Assembly (NCBI RefSeq): GCF_015751905.1 | Contig: NZ_JADOUF010000001.1 | Coordinates: 2,108,001 to 2,172,000, forward strand | From: Longispora fulva | GTDB taxonomy: Bacteria > Actinomycetota > Actinomycetes > Mycobacteriales > Micromonosporaceae | Direction of reading: 5' to 3' | Length of the DNA stretch: 64,000 bases | Part shown: positions 63,817-64,000 of the stretch, in pieces | How positions within the stretch are numbered: position 1 is the first letter of the stretch | How the letters are laid out: each line of letters begins with the position of its first letter | Notes under the pieces: generated by a model | Databases searched by the model: none | What the model saw: only the letters and a program-made list of their open reading frames with translations | What the model was told of the DNA's origin: nothing | Program-made: the position numbers and the translations under genes

Positions 63817-64000
63817 ATGACCGAAGCGGCCTTCTACCAGAACATGACGGCCTTCCTCAGCCAGCTCGACGACGAGGCCGGGGCGCCGGACATCGGACCA
63901 GACGACAACCTGTTCGACGAGGGCCTGGTCACGTCCATGTCGGTGGTGCGGATCGTCGCGCACTTCGAGACACTCGTCGGCCACCGCGTCGACGTCGCCC
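63817..64000 (+). CDS. Second carrier protein (cut by the window end)
   Basis: The first 61 residues are visible from ATG 63817 (AAAGGA seven bases upstream). DNLFDEGLVTSMSVVRIVAHF matches the carrier-protein site, with the putative phosphopantetheine Ser40 in VTSM. It therefore appears to be an acyl or peptidyl carrier protein of about 80-90 aa, continuing past 64000. The cluster thus has at least two separate carriers, one near the ligase and one after the exporter. Confidence 0.8.
   Translation, partial: MTEAAFYQNMTAFLSQLDDEAGAPDIGPDDNLFDEGLVTSMSVVRIVAHFETLVGHRVDVA

Overview
The window is very GC-rich throughout, with strong G/C third-position bias, GTG/TTG starts, SigE-family and PadR/TetR/AraC regulators, Tat-exported proteins and several genes that look leaderless. 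This points to a filamentous actinobacterium (Micromonosporaceae-, Streptomyces- or Pseudonocardia-like). The content is almost entirely accessory: regulators paired with transporters, secreted enzymes, polymorphic-toxin-like and caspase/NACHT-type proteins, and the left part of a natural-product cluster. I saw no rRNA, tRNA, CRISPR array, transposase or integrase.

Layout. 0.1-3.6 kb: PadR regulator, ABC ATPase and FtsX-type permease in a tightly overlapping operon with a clear operator dyad. 3.7-7.8 kb: small membrane protein, AraC regulator, DHFR-fold protein, a hypothetical and an MFS transporter. 7.9-13.9 kb: an unusual three-gene operon (1141-aa protein, 331-aa protein, IPT/TIG protein with a caspase-like His/Cys pair). 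14.1-16.5 kb: two small secreted proteins, a hypothetical and a methyltransferase. 16.7-24.8 kb: a 2450-aa secreted RHS/YD-repeat protein with a toxin-like C-terminus, facing a small cytosolic protein. 24.9-36.9 kb: CadD-type transporter, Streptomyces-type cholesterol oxidase, SigE-family sigma factor with a membrane partner, VOC protein, MFS exporter, secreted beta-helix protein, a cassette of Cys-rich double-psi-barrel protein / Tat protein / MauE-like membrane protein, and DUF3050 divergent from TetR.

36.9-45.8 kb: a heterodimeric ABC exporter with complementary degenerate half-sites, then a methyltransferase, an SDR epimerase-like protein, a hypothetical, a phosphotransferase, a pentapeptide-repeat protein and a GNAT acetyltransferase. 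Several genes of this stretch have a TANNNT box 6-7 bases before the start codon. 45.9-54.7 kb: a NACHT NTPase with membrane segments converges on a three-gene operon (Zn-ribbon-like small protein, membrane protein, 1735-aa TPR-CHAT protease); this is the best candidate conflict or signalling system here.

55.0-64.0 kb: a structured regulatory region precedes a tightly packed operon that runs off the window: AurF-type diiron N-oxygenase, a class-II-synthetase-like amino acid:carrier-protein ligase, nitronate-monooxygenase-like FMN enzyme, O-methyltransferase-like enzyme, carrier protein, isochorismatase-like hydrolase, free-standing condensation domain, HAD phosphatase, MFS exporter and a second carrier protein. 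The logic is loading of an amino acid on a small carrier protein by a tRNA-synthetase relative instead of an adenylation domain, N-oxidation, and release or transfer by the condensation enzyme. The product cannot be read from the sequence, but an N-oxidised amino-acid metabolite (nitro, nitroso, azoxy, hydroxylamine or diazeniumdiolate type) is the natural hypothesis.
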